A program made the position numbers and the translations under genes. From contig JAAYVB010000032.1 in NCBI GenBank assembly GCA_012517405.1, positions 1 through 39,865 on the forward strand: DNA of 39,865 bases, read 5' to 3'. This document shows, one piece after another, positions 17,152 through 26,025 of the stretch. Position 1 is the first letter of the stretch, and each line of letters begins with the position of its first letter. The DNA comes from Propionibacterium sp. (lineage in GTDB: Bacteria; Actinomycetota; Actinomycetes; Propionibacteriales; Propionibacteriaceae). The notes under the pieces were generated by a model. That model searched no databases and was not told the DNA's origin. It saw only the letters and a list, made by a program, of their open reading frames with translations.

Positions 17152-18972
17152 CTACTTTCTGCGCGTGAGTGCGGCATCGAACGCCGCATCCAGCTCCGCG
17201 TTGAGGGATCGCAGCAGGTCGGCGTCCGGTTTGAGTACCTGCCGGTCGTAGCTGAACAGGCCGTTGGCCTCGATCTCCACGTCGCTCAACTGTGTGTAGA
17301 CACATGCCCGCAGGCCATGCCTGACCAGCGGTATCAACTGCTCGCGGTAGAGCTTGGCGAGCGCCTTGCCCAGGCTCGCTGAGTCGGCGCAGAAGCGGTA
17401 GCCGAACTTCCCGTCGCCTTCCCACTGATGGCCCTCGGTGGCGAGGCTGAAGCCGCCGAACTCCGAGAGGAAGAACGGACGCCGGTCTCTGCGCGGGGGG
17501 CGCTGCAGTTTCAGCACGTAACGATGCCGGCTGCGGAAATCGCCGCCGCGCTGGTCGAACCAACCGGACGCAGGATCGATCAGCCGGGTCGGATCCAGTC
17601 TGCGGACCCGCCGTTCCAGGCGGGCGGTGTGGTACTGGCCCCAGCCCTCGTTGAAGATGACCCACATGACGATGCTCGGGTGGCCACGCAGCAGCTTGAT
17701 CATGGCGGCCATATCGGCTTCGAACTCGTAGCGGTTCTGCTGAGAATCCCGGCCGGCGGCGGCCAGCCCGCGACGGGTCTTGTCGCGGGTCTGCCAATCC
17801 AACGCCATCACGATGCGCGATCGCGGAATGCCCACCCTCGGGCGTCCGCCGTTCACCACGTCTTGAAGGACCAGCATGCCCAGCCGGTCGGCGTGATGGT
17901 AGAAGCGCCGCGATTCGACCTTGATGTGCTTGCGGACCCCGTTGTAGCCCAGGTCCTTCAGCTGTTGCAGATCGAAGATCAGCGCCTCATCCGATGGTGC
18001 GGTCATGCCGGATTCGGGCCAGTAGCCCTGATCGAGCACCGCGTTGACGAACAGCGGCTTGCCGTTGAGCAGGATCGCCGGACGCTCGAATCGCCGGGCG
18101 CCCGGAATGCGTCCGATGGCGACGGTCCGGAGCCCCGCCCAGGAAATGACCCGGTCGGTGCCATTGCTGACCTCGAGTCGGTAGAGGTAGGGGTCGTCGG
18201 GCGTCCAAGGTCGGATGTATGGGGGCGCCACTTCGATCGGCTCACCGGGCTTTCCGGCCACGGTGATCTCGGACCCGTCCGGGCATTCGACTCGAACAGC
18301 GATCCGGCAATGCTGTTCGGTGTCAGCGATGATCGTGAACCCGTTGAGATCGGCGTAGCTGGTGGCGACGACCGAGGTGATGGCATTGGCTGGCACGGGC
18401 TCAGCCCATACCGTCTGCCAGATGCCGCTGGTCGGGGTGTACCAGATGTCTTTCGGAGCCTTCTCGGATTGTTTGCCGTACTGCTGGCGACCGGCCGGAC
18501 CCGGGTCACGAACCCCGACCACGATCTCCAGCCGCTCCGCCTTGGGGAGTTCGACGCTGAAGGGCAGATAGCCACCGCGGTGATCGCCGACGAGTTGGCC
18601 GTTCACCCAGACCGCGGCCAGGTAGTCCACCGCCTCGAAGTTCAGCGCTACGCGGCGTGCCCGCCAGGCCGGCGGCAGCTCGACGAATCGGCGATAGAAC
18701 AGGGTCTCATCCGGCAGGAGCTCACGGGTCACGCCCGAGGCGACGGTCTCGAGGGCGAACGGAACGCGGATCCGTCCGTCGTAGCTGTCGGGTGGGTATT
18801 CGTTCACGAGCCTGGCCGACGACGACGGACGGATCGCATAGTCCCAGGTGCCGTTGAGACACAGCCATTCGTCGCGCTCGCGTTGGGGACGCGGGTACTG
18901 CGCCAATGGGCTGTCGGCGTTCAGCGCTTCATCGGCCCAGGGGGTGCGCAGTTGCGTAGCCACGGGTTTCAC
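17152..18972 (-). CDS. Glycoside hydrolase family 2 protein
   Basis: 606 residues in the GH2 order: sugar-binding jelly roll (about 40-180), Ig-like domain (190-290), TIM barrel (300-600). Acid/base Glu is in VIFNEGWGQ and the nucleophile Glu is in FFLSEFGGFS. The beta-glucuronidase NxKG carboxylate-binding motif is not found; the corresponding stretch reads EANGLFSYDR, so a glucuronidase call is not supported and the sugar is open. No signal peptide is present, implying a cytoplasmic enzyme that works on imported oligosaccharides. GTG 18972 has GGAGGAG seven bases upstream. It is transcribed toward the patatin gene and lies just downstream of the GntR regulator on the same strand. Confidence 0.88.
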   Translation of the reverse strand: MKPVATQLRTPWADEALNADSPLAQYPRPQRERDEWLCLNGTWDYAIRPSSSARLVNEYPPDSYDGRIRVPFALETVASGVTRELLPDETLFYRRFVELPPAWRARRVALNFEAVDYLAAVWVNGQLVGDHRGGYLPFSVELPKAERLEIVVGVRDPGPAGRQQYGKQSEKAPKDIWYTPTSGIWQTVWAEPVPANAITSVVATSYADLNGFTIIADTEQHCRIAVRVECPDGSEITVAGKPGEPIEVAPPYIRPWTPDDPYLYRLEVSNGTDRVISWAGLRTVAIGRIPGARRFERPAILLNGKPLFVNAVLDQGYWPESGMTAPSDEALIFDLQQLKDLGYNGVRKHIKVESRRFYHHADRLGMLVLQDVVNGGRPRVGIPRSRIVMALDWQTRDKTRRGLAAAGRDSQQNRYEFEADMAAMIKLLRGHPSIVMWVIFNEGWGQYHTARLERRVRRLDPTRLIDPASGWFDQRGGDFRSRHRYVLKLQRPPRRDRRPFFLSEFGGFSLATEGHQWEGDGKFGYRFCADSASLGKALAKLYREQLIPLVRHGLRACVYTQLSDVEIEANGLFSYDRQVLKPDADLLRSLNAELDAAFDAALTRRK

Positions 18973-19034
18973 GGCGAATCTCCTCCGTCCGGAAAGTGCT
19001 GTCTCTCCTGCGAAGACTAGCGGCCCGGACGAAC

Positions 19035-19754
19035 TCAGCCCGGTTCGAGTGTGGTGACCAGACGCCGCACCGGCCGCAACGGCATCGAGTCGAAGATCTC
19101 GGGGCTTTGTTGCTGGACTTTGGCGAGGTCGATGAGGATTTCACGTAGATGCTCGCGCAGCACGGTCACGGCCGCGTCGAGATCATCCGCCTCTATGCCG
19201 TCCACGACCCGTTGGTGCTGGTCGATGAGAGCTGGCACGGGATGAATGACCAGGCCGAAGCGACGCGCCCGGTCGAGATGGGCTCTTTCCGAGGCCACGA
19301 TGGGCCAAGCCGATTCCCGTCCGCTCAGCTTGAGTAGTTCGAGGTGAAAGGCCTGGTCCAGCGTGAAGAACTCCGCAAGATCAGCTCCGGCGGCAGCGAC
19401 GGCGCGTTGGGCGTCGAGATTGTCGTGCAGGGCCTCGAGGTGGGCCCGGGACGATTCGCTGCGGACGAACCCGGCGAGCGCTGTGCATTCGATCGCCTCA
19501 CGCACGAACTGCGCAAGCCTCACCCGATCGATGTCCACGTGAGAGACGAAAGTCCCCATCTGCGGAAAGACCTGAACGAGTCCCTCCTCGCGGAGCATCA
19601 GCAGGCTCTCCCGCACCGGCGTGCGTGACACGCCGAGTTCTGCGGCGAGGTCCTTCTCCGAGATCGGCGAGCGGGGCGGGTACTGCAACGTGACGATGCG
19701 CTCCCGCAGCTCGTCGTAGACGCGCTGTCGGATACTCCCCCGCAGTTCACCCAT
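19035..19754 (-). CDS. GntR-family regulator, FadR (FCD) subgroup
   Basis: A 239-residue transcription factor with an N-terminal winged helix (residues about 8-75; EKDLAAELGVSRTPVRESLLMLREEGLV is split by the recognition helix) and a C-terminal all-helical FCD effector domain with metal-type residues (FFTLDQAFHLE, DQHQRVV, LREHLREI). FCD regulators of sugar-acid operons bind hexuronates or aldonates. The gene is divergent from the TRAP binding protein and uxuA and directly upstream of GH2, so it likely controls both sides. The start is set by a leaderless -10 box six bases before ATG 19754; longer upstream reading in the same frame lacks signals. Confidence 0.9.
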   Translation of the reverse strand: MGELRGSIRQRVYDELRERIVTLQYPPRSPISEKDLAAELGVSRTPVRESLLMLREEGLVQVFPQMGTFVSHVDIDRVRLAQFVREAIECTALAGFVRSESSRAHLEALHDNLDAQRAVAAAGADLAEFFTLDQAFHLELLKLSGRESAWPIVASERAHLDRARRFGLVIHPVPALIDQHQRVVDGIEADDLDAAVTVLREHLREILIDLAKVQQQSPEIFDSMPLRPVRRLVTTLEPG

Positions 19755-19760
19755 GGGGTC

Positions 19761-19766
19761 AGTGTA
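19761..19766 (-). promoter_or_regulatory. -10 box of a leaderless promoter (GntR gene)
   Basis: On the minus strand TACACT is followed by GACCCC and then the ATG. This is the same 6-base spacing seen at 5145 and 5714. The regulator therefore seems to be transcribed without a 5' leader. Confidence 0.6.
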
Positions 19767-20021
19767 ACGGTTCGGTCTCGATACCGGTTTTCGTCGTGGC
19801 TTCAGCTGACGCCGGTTCGACAGTTCTAATATATCAGTGCTAACATCTCTGTATGGGGTGAAGCTGGTCACAGCATCCCAACCAGCAAGAAGGCAAGAGC
19901 GTCCGAAAGGCCACGGCGACAAAGCCGTTGCGATGGCCGCACACCGGTCCTCATTTCTCGGCAGCAGAGAGATAGGGCTCCTGAAGACAACATCGTCCAT
20001 CAGAAGGAGGAGTTCTCCCCT

Positions 20022-21053
20022 ATGAAACAGTCAAAGCTCGCAGCATCCGCAATTGTCGGTTTGATCTCGTTGAGTCTGGCAGCCTGCGGGAGTGGTGGTG
20101 AAAGCGGGGGCAAGGCAGAACAGGTCGTTTTCAAGTTGGCTGTCAGCCAGCCTCAGGAACACCCCCAGTATCAGGCCGGCCTCGAATTGGGCAAGAGACT
20201 CGAAGAGGCCACCGATGGCCGCTACTCCGTGCAGGTCTACGGAAACGAAACGCTGGGCACCAGCGCCGAAGTAATCCAGAATCTGTCGAACGGCACCGTC
20301 GACTTCGCCTGGATCGGCGGAGCAAATGTGGAAAGCCTCAACCAGGACTTCGTCGTCTACAACCTGCCGTTCGTATTCGATTCCCGCGAAGCTCAGCTCG
20401 CAGTCCTCAATGACAACGAACTCAACACCGAACTGTTCACCTCTTTGGAAGACTCCAAATCGATCACCGTGCTCGGCGGCGCCAACGCCGGCCAACGCAG
20501 CATCTACAACGCGATCCGGCCGATCAGGACCCCTGATGACCTCAAAGGTCTCAAGATCCGGGTCCAGCAGTCCGATTCGCAGGTTCGCATGCTGCAGCTC
20601 CTCGGCGGGATTCCCTCACCGATGAGCTTCGGCGAGGTCTATTCCGCCTTGCAGACCGGAGTTCTTGACGGTGCCGAAAACAACGAACCGTCGTACAACG
20701 CGATGAAGCATGATGAGGTCGCCAAGTACTACTCCTATACGAGGCACCTGATGATTCCGGACTTCCTGTTGATGAGCACACAGACGCTCGACAAGATGGA
20801 CGAGACGGACCGCGACGCTCTGCTAGCGATCATTCCTGACATCACTCAGAAGGCAAGTGACGACTTCGTTCCCTACGTCAACGAATCGATCGAACGCAGC
20901 AAGGCGCTCGGCGCGCAGTTCAACGACGACGTCGATACGGCTGCTTTCAAGGCTCGGGTAGCCCCGATGGTCGAGGAGTACATGGGCGCAAATGACCTTC
21001 GGGCCAAGTACTACGAGGCAACCCAGCAAGCCAACCAGGACAACCCTGCATAG
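20022..21053 (+). CDS. TRAP transporter solute-binding lipoprotein (DctP family)
   Basis: A 343-residue DctP/TRAP periplasmic-type receptor. The signal peptide ends in the lipobox LAAC with Cys22, so it is a membrane-anchored lipoprotein outside the cell. Family features are the GNETLGTSAEVIQNLSNGTVDFA segment (split by the ligand cleft) and the conserved Arg in GLKIRVQQSD that salt-bridges a carboxylate ligand. The start is supported by AGAAGGAGGAG upstream. TRAP systems need DctQ and DctM membrane proteins; none follows, and the next gene is uxuA. Context (GntR, uxuA) suggests a uronic or aldonic acid ligand. The 267-bp region upstream holds an AT-rich stretch (about 19826-19850) that may be the promoter/operator. 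Confidence 0.92.
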   Translation: MKQSKLAASAIVGLISLSLAACGSGGESGGKAEQVVFKLAVSQPQEHPQYQAGLELGKRLEEATDGRYSVQVYGNETLGTSAEVIQNLSNGTVDFAWIGGANVESLNQDFVVYNLPFVFDSREAQLAVLNDNELNTELFTSLEDSKSITVLGGANAGQRSIYNAIRPIRTPDDLKGLKIRVQQSDSQVRMLQLLGGIPSPMSFGEVYSALQTGVLDGAENNEPSYNAMKHDEVAKYYSYTRHLMIPDFLLMSTQTLDKMDETDRDALLAIIPDITQKASDDFVPYVNESIERSKALGAQFNDDVDTAAFKARVAPMVEEYMGANDLRAKYYEATQQANQDNPA

Positions 21054-21086
21054 TAAGTTGCCCGGCTAATCTGACAAACGACTTCC

Positions 21087-21124
21087 GGATGGGGGGCCCT
21101 TCGATTCGAGAGGGCCTCCCATCC
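21087..21124 (+). terminator. Strong hairpin between the TRAP receptor gene and uxuA
   Basis: GGATGGGGGGCCCT pairs with AGGGCCTCCCATCC (14 bp with one G-U) around a 10-base loop. No T-tract follows, so partial termination or mRNA 3'-end stabilisation is more likely than full termination. That is the usual device for making more binding protein than enzyme. Confidence 0.6.
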
Positions 21125-21159
21125 GCAATGCGAGTAGCGAACAAGATGAAGGAGCCCAG

Positions 21160-22233
21160 GTGAAATTCGGAATGCGCTGGTTCGGCGCGCAAGACGACCC
21201 CATCCCCCTCGAGTACATCCGTCAGGTGCCCAACGTCACTCATGTGATCGGTGCCCTGTTCGATGTCCCGGTGGGCGAGGTCTGGCCGATGGACAAGATC
21301 ATCGCGCTGCGCGACCAGATCGAGGGCGTCGGTCTGAAGTTCGAGTTGGTCGAGAGCGTCAACATCCACGACGACATCAAGATCGGCGGTCCCAAGCGCG
21401 ACTGGGCCATTGACAACTACATCGCCACCATCAAGAACCTGTCGGCCGTCGGCATCAAGGTGATCTGCTACAACTTCATGCCGGTCTTCGACTGGGTGCG
21501 CACACAGTTGCGCCACCGGCTGCCCGACGGGTCCTACACGATGGCCTACCAGGACGCGCTGGTGCAAGGCACCGCGCAAGAGACCATGGAGCGGATGAAC
21601 GCCAACAACACCGGCGGTCATAAGCTGCCGGGTTGGGAGCCCGAACGACTCGTCCATCTGCAGGAGTTGCTCGAGGCCTATGCCCCACTGGGAGCCGAGG
21701 GACTCGCGGAGAACTTCAAGTACTTCATCCAGGCGATCATGCCCACCTGCGAGCAGTACGACGTCAAGATGGCGATGCATCCCGATGATCCGCCCAAGGC
21801 GCTGTTCGGTCTACCCCGCATCGCGACCGACGCCCAGGACCTGCGCCGCATCGAGTCGTTCTACGACTCCCCTTACAACGGCTTCACGTTGTGCACCGGA
21901 TCGCTGGGCGAGAATCGTGCCAACGACGTGCCCGCCCTGATCCGCGAGTTCGCCGGGCGCGACAAGGTTCCCTTCGCGCAGATCCGCAACATCAAGTTCA
22001 CCTCTGATGTCGACTTCCACGAATCCGCTCACCCGTCGGCCTACGGATCGCTCGACATGTACGAGATCATGCTCGCGTTCTACCAGGCCGGATTTGATGG
22101 TTATGCGCGCTCCGACCATGGCCGCGACATCTGGGGTGAACACGGACGCCCGGGCTACGGCCTGTACGACCGGGCGCTCGGAACCAGCTATCTGAGCGGC
22201 CTGTGGGAGGCCATCACCAAGGCCAACCGCTGA
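21160..22233 (+). CDS. uxuA: Mannonate dehydratase
   Basis: A 357-residue xylose-isomerase-like TIM-barrel enzyme that dehydrates D-mannonate to 2-keto-3-deoxygluconate in glucuronate catabolism, with Mn2+/Fe2+. Family signatures include the start MKFGMRWFG, CYNFMPVFDWVRT, MAMHPDDPP (metal His/Asp), GFTLCTGSLG, and DGYARSDHGRDIWGE near the C-terminus with metal ligands. GTG 21160 is preceded by AAGGAG six bases upstream. Its partners uxaC (isomerase), uxuB (mannonate oxidoreductase) and kdgK/kdgA are not in the window. Confidence 0.95.
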   Translation: MKFGMRWFGAQDDPIPLEYIRQVPNVTHVIGALFDVPVGEVWPMDKIIALRDQIEGVGLKFELVESVNIHDDIKIGGPKRDWAIDNYIATIKNLSAVGIKVICYNFMPVFDWVRTQLRHRLPDGSYTMAYQDALVQGTAQETMERMNANNTGGHKLPGWEPERLVHLQELLEAYAPLGAEGLAENFKYFIQAIMPTCEQYDVKMAMHPDDPPKALFGLPRIATDAQDLRRIESFYDSPYNGFTLCTGSLGENRANDVPALIREFAGRDKVPFAQIRNIKFTSDVDFHESAHPSAYGSLDMYEIMLAFYQAGFDGYARSDHGRDIWGEHGRPGYGLYDRALGTSYLSGLWEAITKANR

Positions 22234-22255
22234 CTGCCCGCTCCCTCGGCGGAAC

Positions 22256-23302
22256 TCAGTTCCAGCGCAGGGTGGCGTCCCAGGGGCGCTGCTTGATGGT
22301 CGCCTTCACCGCGTCCGCCGAGCAGCCGAGTGTGGTGAGGAAGATCGCCATCCGGATCAGCACACCGTTGTCGGTCTGGCGGAAGATCGACAGGCCGGGC
22401 AGATCGTCCACGTCGCTGGACAGATCGAACGAGTCCATCCGGGAGTCTCTCGGCAGCGGGTGCATGATGATGATGTCGCTGGCGTCTGCCTCGGCCAGCA
22501 GTCGCTTGTTCAGCAGGTTGCCGGACACGTTCGCCGTGACCAGCACCTCCTCGGTCATCCGCTCGCGCTGAACGCGGGTGGCGTACACCACGTCGGCACC
22601 GACCAGCGCCTCGGGCACAGCATCGCAGTCGATCACCCGGTGCCCGCGCTCGCGGGCGTATTTCTCCACCTCGACCGGCAGTTCGAGGCTGGGCGGGCTG
22701 AACATCTTGAAGGTGATGTTGTCGGCCAGTGAGAGCAGCTTCATCAGCGAGTGCACCGTGCGGCCGTACTTGAGATCACCGACGATCGCGATCGTGCAGC
22801 CGTCCACCGGCTTGCCGCGGCGATGCAGTTCTGACTCGAGGGTGTAGAAGTCGAGCAGTGCCTGGCTCGGGTGCTCGCCGGTGCCATCGCCGGCGTTGAC
22901 CACCGGCACCACCGACGCCGCCGCGAACTCGGCGACCGAGCCTTCGTCGGGATGACGCACCACCAGGACATCGGAGTATCCGGAGACCACCCGCGAGGTG
23001 TCGGCGATCGATTCGCCCTTGGCCATGGACGAGAAGGTGAAGCCGGTCGTCGTCGTCACCTCGCCGCCCAGCCGCAAGAACGCCGACTCGAAACTCAGCC
23101 GGGTCCGAGTGCTCGGTTCGAAGAACAGGCTGCCAAGAATGGCTCCATCCAGCACGGTGCACACGGCGCGGCGCTCAGCAATGGGGCGCACCAGATCTGC
23201 CAGATCAAACAACTGCTGCAACGACGTCCGGTCGAACTGCTGAACGCTCAGCAAGTGACGCCCGGGACCGAACGGAGGGAAACCATCGGAGGCAACCACC
23301 AT
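22256..23302 (-). CDS. pyrB: Aspartate carbamoyltransferase, catalytic chain
   Basis: 348 residues; condenses carbamoyl phosphate with aspartate in pyrimidine synthesis. The carbamoyl-phosphate loop FEPSTRTR is at residues 61-68, GEHPSQALLDFYTL and MHPLPRD are the aspartate-domain signatures. It is somewhat longer than the common 310-residue form, with a C-terminal extension after SIFRQTDNGVLIRMA. The ATG has AAGGAG five bases upstream. It is alone: no pyrR, pyrC, carA or pyrI is adjacent, unlike the pyrimidine operon common in actinobacteria. It is convergent with uxuA. Confidence 0.93.
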   Translation of the reverse strand: MVVASDGFPPFGPGRHLLSVQQFDRTSLQQLFDLADLVRPIAERRAVCTVLDGAILGSLFFEPSTRTRLSFESAFLRLGGEVTTTTGFTFSSMAKGESIADTSRVVSGYSDVLVVRHPDEGSVAEFAAASVVPVVNAGDGTGEHPSQALLDFYTLESELHRRGKPVDGCTIAIVGDLKYGRTVHSLMKLLSLADNITFKMFSPPSLELPVEVEKYARERGHRVIDCDAVPEALVGADVVYATRVQRERMTEEVLVTANVSGNLLNKRLLAEADASDIIIMHPLPRDSRMDSFDLSSDVDDLPGLSIFRQTDNGVLIRMAIFLTTLGCSADAVKATIKQRPWDATLRWN

Positions 23303-23323
23303 TTCACTCCTTCATCGACATAC

Positions 23324-23366
23324 CGAGGGCAACCTACCACGCGGCGTCCGTGGCAGGTTGCCCTCG
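23324..23366 (-). terminator. Long hairpin between the CotH gene and pyrB
   Basis: CGAGGGCAACCT (23324-23335) pairs perfectly with AGGTTGCCCTCG (23355-23366), with CCACG/CGTGG continuing the stem inside. It follows the CotH stop by 29 bp and ends 21 bp before the pyrB start. A terminator for the CotH gene is most likely, despite the lack of a T-tract; a structured pyrB leader is the alternative. Confidence 0.65.
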
Positions 23367-23395
23367 CCAGTTCCTGGTTTCACCGAGGTCGTCGG

Positions 23396-25768
23396 CTACC
23401 CGAGTTGGCCGTTCATCCACTCGATCCGGGCAGACAGCCAGCCACGCAGGTAGCTGACCTCACCTTCCCAGCTGCCCTGGATCACCTGCACATCCTCCAG
23501 ACGCTCGTTGATATCCCACCGTTCGAAGTTCACCTCGGACGATGTCGCGATCAGCTCGCTCTGATGCTGAACGAATGCATCGCTGCTGGTCAGAATGGGA
23601 TAAACCTGCTTCCAGCGGGCCTCTACCTGAGCCACGAACTGCGGATCCTCGAAAAGCCGGTTGATCCAGGTCTCGGCTGCCATCTTCGCCTCGATCTCGT
23701 CGTTCTGCTCACGCAAATACCAGCCAGTGGCATCTCCTTGCCCGGCCGGATACTGCGCCGCACCCATCGAGGTGTCGAAGTCCCAGATGGGACCGAAGTA
23801 CAGTTTGCCGTCAGCATCCGCGGTATCGCGAGTCTTGTACATATAGCAACTGGTGTAGAGATTCGCGTCCAGGTTCTTGGTCAATTCCTGGACGATGTAC
23901 CAGTCAACCAGCGAATCCTCATCGATGTAGTGCCGCCAACCGGTTACCGGATCATCGAAATCACTACTGAAGATGGCCTGGTCGGCCGCATTCAGGTAGG
24001 CGTCGATGTAGCTGATCTGCGCTTGTGTGATGCCGGAACCGTCATCTTCGTCCTCGGGCTCCGCGATCGCAACCGTGCCGGAGTCGCCGACCTCGATGTT
24101 GTGATCGCCACCAGCACGGAAATCCCATTCAAGCAGGTAGGTTCCGGTCACCTCCGGCGCCTGATCGTTGACACCACCTTGATTGTCCTTGAGCTCATTG
24201 TCCCCATCGGCCACACGTCCGCCGCCGATGTTGACCCGTTCCGCGAGGATATACGATCCCAGATACTCGCCGTTGACGATCACGTCGACCGGCACCGCAT
24301 CGGGAGTGAAAGCGAGGCCGTCGAACTGCTGCCCCAACCCCAGCGCGACCGTATTGCGAAGCAGCGAACGATCATAGTGATTCGCCACCAATGCCCACTT
24401 CTTACCGGAACCCATGCCGCACAGGTTGGCCTTCTTGTCGAGCCCGATCTTGTATGGCTTCTTATCGAGACCCCAGGTGTAACTGCCGCGACCGGCGATC
24501 TTTATCAACAGATCATCGGATCCTCCGCACGGAGTATCGGTGGTTCCCGCGGCCGCTGCCGCGGGAGTAATGGTCATTCGCGCTTCCCAATAGCGGTCCT
24601 TGCTCGAGACCGTATCGGCTTCGTTCGTGTCGATGTAAACCGTCGCCAGTCCGGTCGCAGAGTTCATCACCCGATGGGGCGCCGCATGTGACACGACATC
24701 GGTGACCAGTTGTTCTTCGGTATCAGGGCTTACCACCGCTCGATAGTCGTGAGAGATTCCCGGGGTATCCTCGACGGTGAGCCTGGCACGACCTGCTTCG
24801 TCGAGGGTTGTCGAAGCGACACCCACCCACTCCGGCGAGGTGACCTCGCTGGTCATGGTCGTCACGACGGTCTGTTTCTGCAAGACGATCGGACGCCCGG
24901 CCTGCGACTGCCCGAAATTGGCTGTCCACACCGCCGTGATGCCGCCGTCCGACACTACAAGCGGGGCCGCCGGTGACGAGTCGCGATTGTCCAGTCGGTA
25001 GATGAACGCGGCCATCGCATCACGATTTATCGCATCCAGATCACGGAACTCGGCGGTGCCATCACCCAGATCCCAACCAGTACTGATCTCCTCAGCGCTC
25101 AACCACGAGATCTGCAAGAAAAACTCGCTATCTGTCGGCACGTCAACAAACGGCGAAACCGCGGGCGCTACAAAGCTGGCGACATCCTCACCCAGAACCT
25201 TGTCCGCAAACCGGTACAAGAACGCAGCCATCGCATCACGAGAAATGCTGTCCAACGGGCGAAACTCGAATGTGCCATCACCAATATCCCAGCCAGTACT
25301 GATACCCGTAGACTCCAGCCACGAGATTTCCGTATAGAACTGGCTCGCAGATGGCACATCCGTGAACGACGACACCTCAGGGGCCGTGAACTCCGGGGAG
25401 CCCGCCAATCGATACAAGAATGCGGCCATCGCATCGCGAGCAATGGGCTGCAGCGGGCGGAACTCACGGGTATCGTCCGGCATCTGCCATCCCGTGCTCA
25501 GACCACTGTCCGTCAGCCACATAATGTCGTAATAGAACTGCATACCCTCGGGCACATCGACAAAACTGACCGGCACGTCCACCGCGGAGGGCGATGCCGA
25601 TGCCGACGATGTGAAGTCGGCGGGTGCGGCCATGGCCGGCACGCTCGAGGCGACGGGAAATATCGTCGCGATCATCATCGCTATCAGGCCAATGATCAAA
25701 GGCCTGCGCCGAGGGGTGGACCCGGAGGGTAAGGGATTTCTGCAATCATTAGTGCCATGGTCGCGCAT
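23396..25768 (-). CDS. Secreted CotH-kinase protein with three SLH-like repeats
   Basis: 790 residues. A Sec-type signal peptide follows PRRRP and probably cleaves at AMA|AP near residue 48. Three repeats of about 55 residues (68-122, 135-188, 207-260), each with F-x-DVP, F-Y/F, the STGW core and RDAMAAF-YR, match the actinobacterial SLH-like repeat and may anchor the protein to the wall. A beta-rich spacer follows, then a CotH domain (about 370-785): KIAGRGSYTWGLDKKPYK, WALVANHYDRSLLRN, DWYIVQELTKNLDANLY and GPIWDFDTSMG with the metal-binding Asp. CotH proteins are atypical kinases that phosphorylate extracellular proteins in spore formers. ATG 25768 has an AGAAAGAAA ribosome-site stretch. 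It is a single-gene unit; its substrate is unknown. Confidence 0.88.
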   Translation of the reverse strand: MRDHGTNDCRNPLPSGSTPRRRPLIIGLIAMMIATIFPVASSVPAMAAPADFTSSASASPSAVDVPVSFVDVPEGMQFYYDIMWLTDSGLSTGWQMPDDTREFRPLQPIARDAMAAFLYRLAGSPEFTAPEVSSFTDVPSASQFYTEISWLESTGISTGWDIGDGTFEFRPLDSISRDAMAAFLYRFADKVLGEDVASFVAPAVSPFVDVPTDSEFFLQISWLSAEEISTGWDLGDGTAEFRDLDAINRDAMAAFIYRLDNRDSSPAAPLVVSDGGITAVWTANFGQSQAGRPIVLQKQTVVTTMTSEVTSPEWVGVASTTLDEAGRARLTVEDTPGISHDYRAVVSPDTEEQLVTDVVSHAAPHRVMNSATGLATVYIDTNEADTVSSKDRYWEARMTITPAAAAAGTTDTPCGGSDDLLIKIAGRGSYTWGLDKKPYKIGLDKKANLCGMGSGKKWALVANHYDRSLLRNTVALGLGQQFDGLAFTPDAVPVDVIVNGEYLGSYILAERVNIGGGRVADGDNELKDNQGGVNDQAPEVTGTYLLEWDFRAGGDHNIEVGDSGTVAIAEPEDEDDGSGITQAQISYIDAYLNAADQAIFSSDFDDPVTGWRHYIDEDSLVDWYIVQELTKNLDANLYTSCYMYKTRDTADADGKLYFGPIWDFDTSMGAAQYPAGQGDATGWYLREQNDEIEAKMAAETWINRLFEDPQFVAQVEARWKQVYPILTSSDAFVQHQSELIATSSEVNFERWDINERLEDVQVIQGSWEGEVSYLRGWLSARIEWMNGQLG

Positions 25769-25808
25769 AGGATTTCTTTCTGTCTGGGATGTTAGGGGTG
25801 ATGCTTCG

Positions 25809-25824
25809 CCGGTGAAAGCACCGG
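25809..25824 (-). promoter_or_regulatory. Hairpin in the CotH gene leader
   Basis: CCGGTG-CTTT-CACCGG forms a perfect 6-bp stem about 40 bases before the CotH start. Just upstream, TGCTAGGCT fits an extended -10 box (TANNNT), so the hairpin would lie near the 5' end of the mRNA. An outer GCCGG/CCGGC pairing overlaps it. The 257-bp gap back to the HAD gene holds no other signal that I can name. Confidence 0.35.
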
Positions 25825-26025
25825 GGCTCCCGGCAAAAGCGAGCCTAGCATTCACACACAGGACGATCTCATGGGGGGGTACAGCCCCTGCACAGGTTGG
25901 TGTCGCCCACCCGGCCGAGTGACCACGGCACGCGCCTGACAGGCGAAAGCTGACTCCCCGTTTCGATGTCGCCCGCCGAGCGCATGATGTTGGGAGGTGA
26001 GAGCGGCCTTTGGGGATCTGGCGCC

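Noticed and set aside
17152..18972. Assignment of the GH2 gene as beta-glucuronidase (uidA)
   Set aside because: The NxKG motif is missing, so only the family is called.
25769..26025. c-di-AMP or c-di-GMP riboswitch upstream of the CotH gene
   Set aside because: There is one good hairpin, but I could not match the conserved core of either class.
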